Shown: positions 62,682-64,000 of the stretch, piece after piece
Layout: the number at the start of each line of letters is the position of its first letter
How positions within the stretch are numbered: position 1 is the stretch's first letter
Source: Irpex lacteus
Lineage: Eukaryota > Basidiomycota > Agaricomycetes > Polyporales > Irpicaceae
Assembly: GCA_001986395.2 (NCBI GenBank)
Contig: MQVO02000004.1
Location: 1,488,001 to 1,552,000, forward strand
DNA: 64,000 bases
Direction of reading: 5' to 3'
Translations under genes and position numbers: made by a program
Notes under the pieces: generated by a model
Seen by the model: only the letters and a program-made list of their open reading frames with translations
Told to the model about the DNA's origin: nothing
Databases searched by the model: none

Positions 62682-63537
62682 AGTCCTCGTACGTACGTTC
62701 AAGTTCTGTATCTCTTGAGGTCATAATATCGGTGATCAACTTGAGTGTTTTCAGATCATATTACCCAGTTCCTCGAGTCGCACGTTCTGTGTTCACAGAT
62801 TTTTACAGTCATATATGCTAACACAATACTTACTATATATACAACTTCAACCATATTCGTTGCTTCGTTGCCTGACAGTAGATTATTATGCATGAATAGT
62901 GAAATCTGTGTGTACATGTATTATATCTAGACACACTTCCTATATCCCACAATCTTAATCATCATACTAAGTCATCTTTTAATGCAAAACTTTCGTTCCT
63001 CGCGGCGCATGCAGTCTGAAATAGCACTAGCACAATCTCCCTGATTCACCATCTATCAAGCCATCTGCCATGCTGAGAACAAGTAGTTCGGAAGACTATT
63101 ATAGACACAGAGCTCGACAGAAACAAACAGAACCAACAATCTAACGAGCCAACAACTAGTGAACAACAACAAACGGAGGTTGTACAGTATGTATAGAATA
63201 GCTGTAAATGACAAATATATGGAAAACAAGTAATGCATGCATGCGTATGTGGTTGTGTATGTGTGTATGTATGTATGTGATAATGATAATGAATTTGCGT
63301 CTTGGATAGTGTGGAGATGGATACAGTTGAAAAATGGATGTTGATGGGGGTTGTGGAATGGATGTGAAAGCAGAATTGCGACTAATGGAATGCGGGGTAG
63401 ATGTAATAGCAGCTGTAGGGAGAGGAAGGAGTGCACAGTGGCGAGAAGAAAGGGAATTAATCAAACAGGAAATGAAACACTTGAAACAGCGGGGCTAACT
63501 CATGAGAGAAGACGGAGCAAGGAAGGGGTGAAGAATA
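62682..63537. other. AT-rich convergent intergenic region
   Basis: 856 bp between the F-box copy 2 stop and the kinase stop. It is AT-rich, with several polyadenylation-like stretches and a microsatellite. No gene seen. Confidence 0.45.
63234..63291. repeat. TATG/TG microsatellite
   Basis: Alternating ATGC, GTAT, TG and TATG units, then GATAAT repeats. A slippage-prone simple repeat outside genes. Confidence 0.75.
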
Positions 63538-64000
63538 TTATGGTGGCATCAACTCCTGACAAGCGACGCTACCGGCAATATTATGCTCATCTACCAGGAC
63601 ACCGTCCTCGTCCTGCCCGTCTTCTTCATACTCCTCCAAATCATCAAACTCATCGCCATCGCCCTCCAAATCGTCGTCCCAGGAATCATCGACGACATCC
63701 CACGCTTGGGACACACTCGCCTCCATTGGTGACTTGGACGCGTCCGCGATAACTTGAGCAGCTGAACCTGGATATTCAGGCAAGATAGGCGCAGATGGTG
63801 CACCCTCCCCATTCATCCACTCGTCTTCCCATAGCTGCGCTAATTTTGCACGCTTCCTTGGATCTCTCACGAGTAACCGTCCAACAACTCGCCTCACGCC
63901 TTCGCTTCTCGCTAGCTCCGTGCCTCTCAGCTCAGAGTCGCCGTTTCGTGATGACGTCCGTTCAGGAAGATCAGGCCAAGAGTATTGCCCGTTCGCGATC
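63538..64000 (-). CDS. Protein kinase, C-terminal part (runs off the window end)
   Basis: Only the C-terminal 154 residues are inside the window (stop TAA at 63538-63540). The upstream frame stays open to the last base. IANGQYSWPDLPE followed by VVGRLLVRDPRKRAKLAQLW, EDEWMNGEG resembles subdomains X-XI of a Ser/Thr kinase: a small loop, then the conserved Leu-Val-xx-Asp-Pro-xx-Arg motif and the final helix. A tail rich in Asp and Glu follows (DDSWDDDLEGDGDEFDDLEE, YEEDGQDEDGV). The catalytic core lies outside the window, so subfamily and substrate cannot be given. Confidence 0.75.
   Translation of the reverse strand, partial: IANGQYSWPDLPERTSSRNGDSELRGTELARSEGVRRVVGRLLVRDPRKRAKLAQLWEDEWMNGEGAPSAPILPEYPGSAAQVIADASKSPMEASVSQAWDVVDDSWDDDLEGDGDEFDDLEEYEEDGQDEDGVLVDEHNIAGSVACQELMPP

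Overview
This window is nuclear DNA of a filamentous basidiomycete, most likely an Agaricomycete such as a polypore. The evidence is many short (about 50-60 nt) GT..AG introns, a FunK1-type kinase, two cerato-platanins, F-box proteins, a Zn2Cys6 regulator, and housekeeping proteins of clearly fungal type. The genus cannot be named from sequence alone. There is no sign of prokaryotic, viral or CRISPR sequence, and I found no tRNA or rRNA gene. Protein sequences below come from exons joined by eye, so splice sites are predictions.

Layout. 0-1 kb: 5' part of a Zn2Cys6 transcription factor (-). 1-4.5 kb: no supportable gene. 4.5-14.3 kb is a dense housekeeping block: adenylate kinase (-), an ADP1-type EGF/ABCG transporter (-), an Ariadne-like RBR ubiquitin ligase (+), COX17 (-) and the oligosaccharyltransferase subunit WBP1/OST48 (+). 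Four of these five genes carry at least one frame break inside a conserved domain. No such break was seen in the conserved genes of the other 50 kb. That pattern fits a low-quality assembly patch better than loss of essential genes. 14.7-18.1 kb: four tandem, same-strand genes for small secreted six-cysteine proteins that I cannot assign to a known family, each with three exons and matching intron phases. A fifth, apparently decayed copy lies at 43.5 kb on the other strand. This is the most novel-looking feature of the window.

19.4-24.4 kb: phosphopantothenoylcysteine decarboxylase (-, coenzyme A synthesis), divergent from an RNA polymerase I RPA34.5-like subunit (+), then cerato-platanin 1 (-) and glutamate 5-kinase (-, proline synthesis). 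26-29 kb: an HMG-box regulator (+) and an unknown single-pass membrane protein (+). 30.4-35.1 kb: a many-exon P-type ATPase of the animal Na,K-ATPase type (+). 35.3-42.8 kb: an MCP1-like mitochondrial membrane protein (-), cerato-platanin 2 (+), a FunK1 kinase (-) and a TMEM19/DUF92 membrane protein (+).

44-64 kb: the cleavage/polyadenylation WD40 factor PFS2 (-), a 3.9 kb gene-poor stretch, a tandem pair of DUF6987-like genes (-), a CBM21 glycogen-targeting subunit of protein phosphatase 1 (+), a tandem pair of F-box-like genes (+), and the C-terminus of a protein kinase (-) that runs off the window.

The genes do not form one pathway. They are mostly unrelated housekeeping loci, interspersed with lineage-specific, secreted or duplicated families (small secreted proteins, cerato-platanins, FunK1, DUF6987, F-box) that typify the fast-evolving part of agaricomycete genomes.
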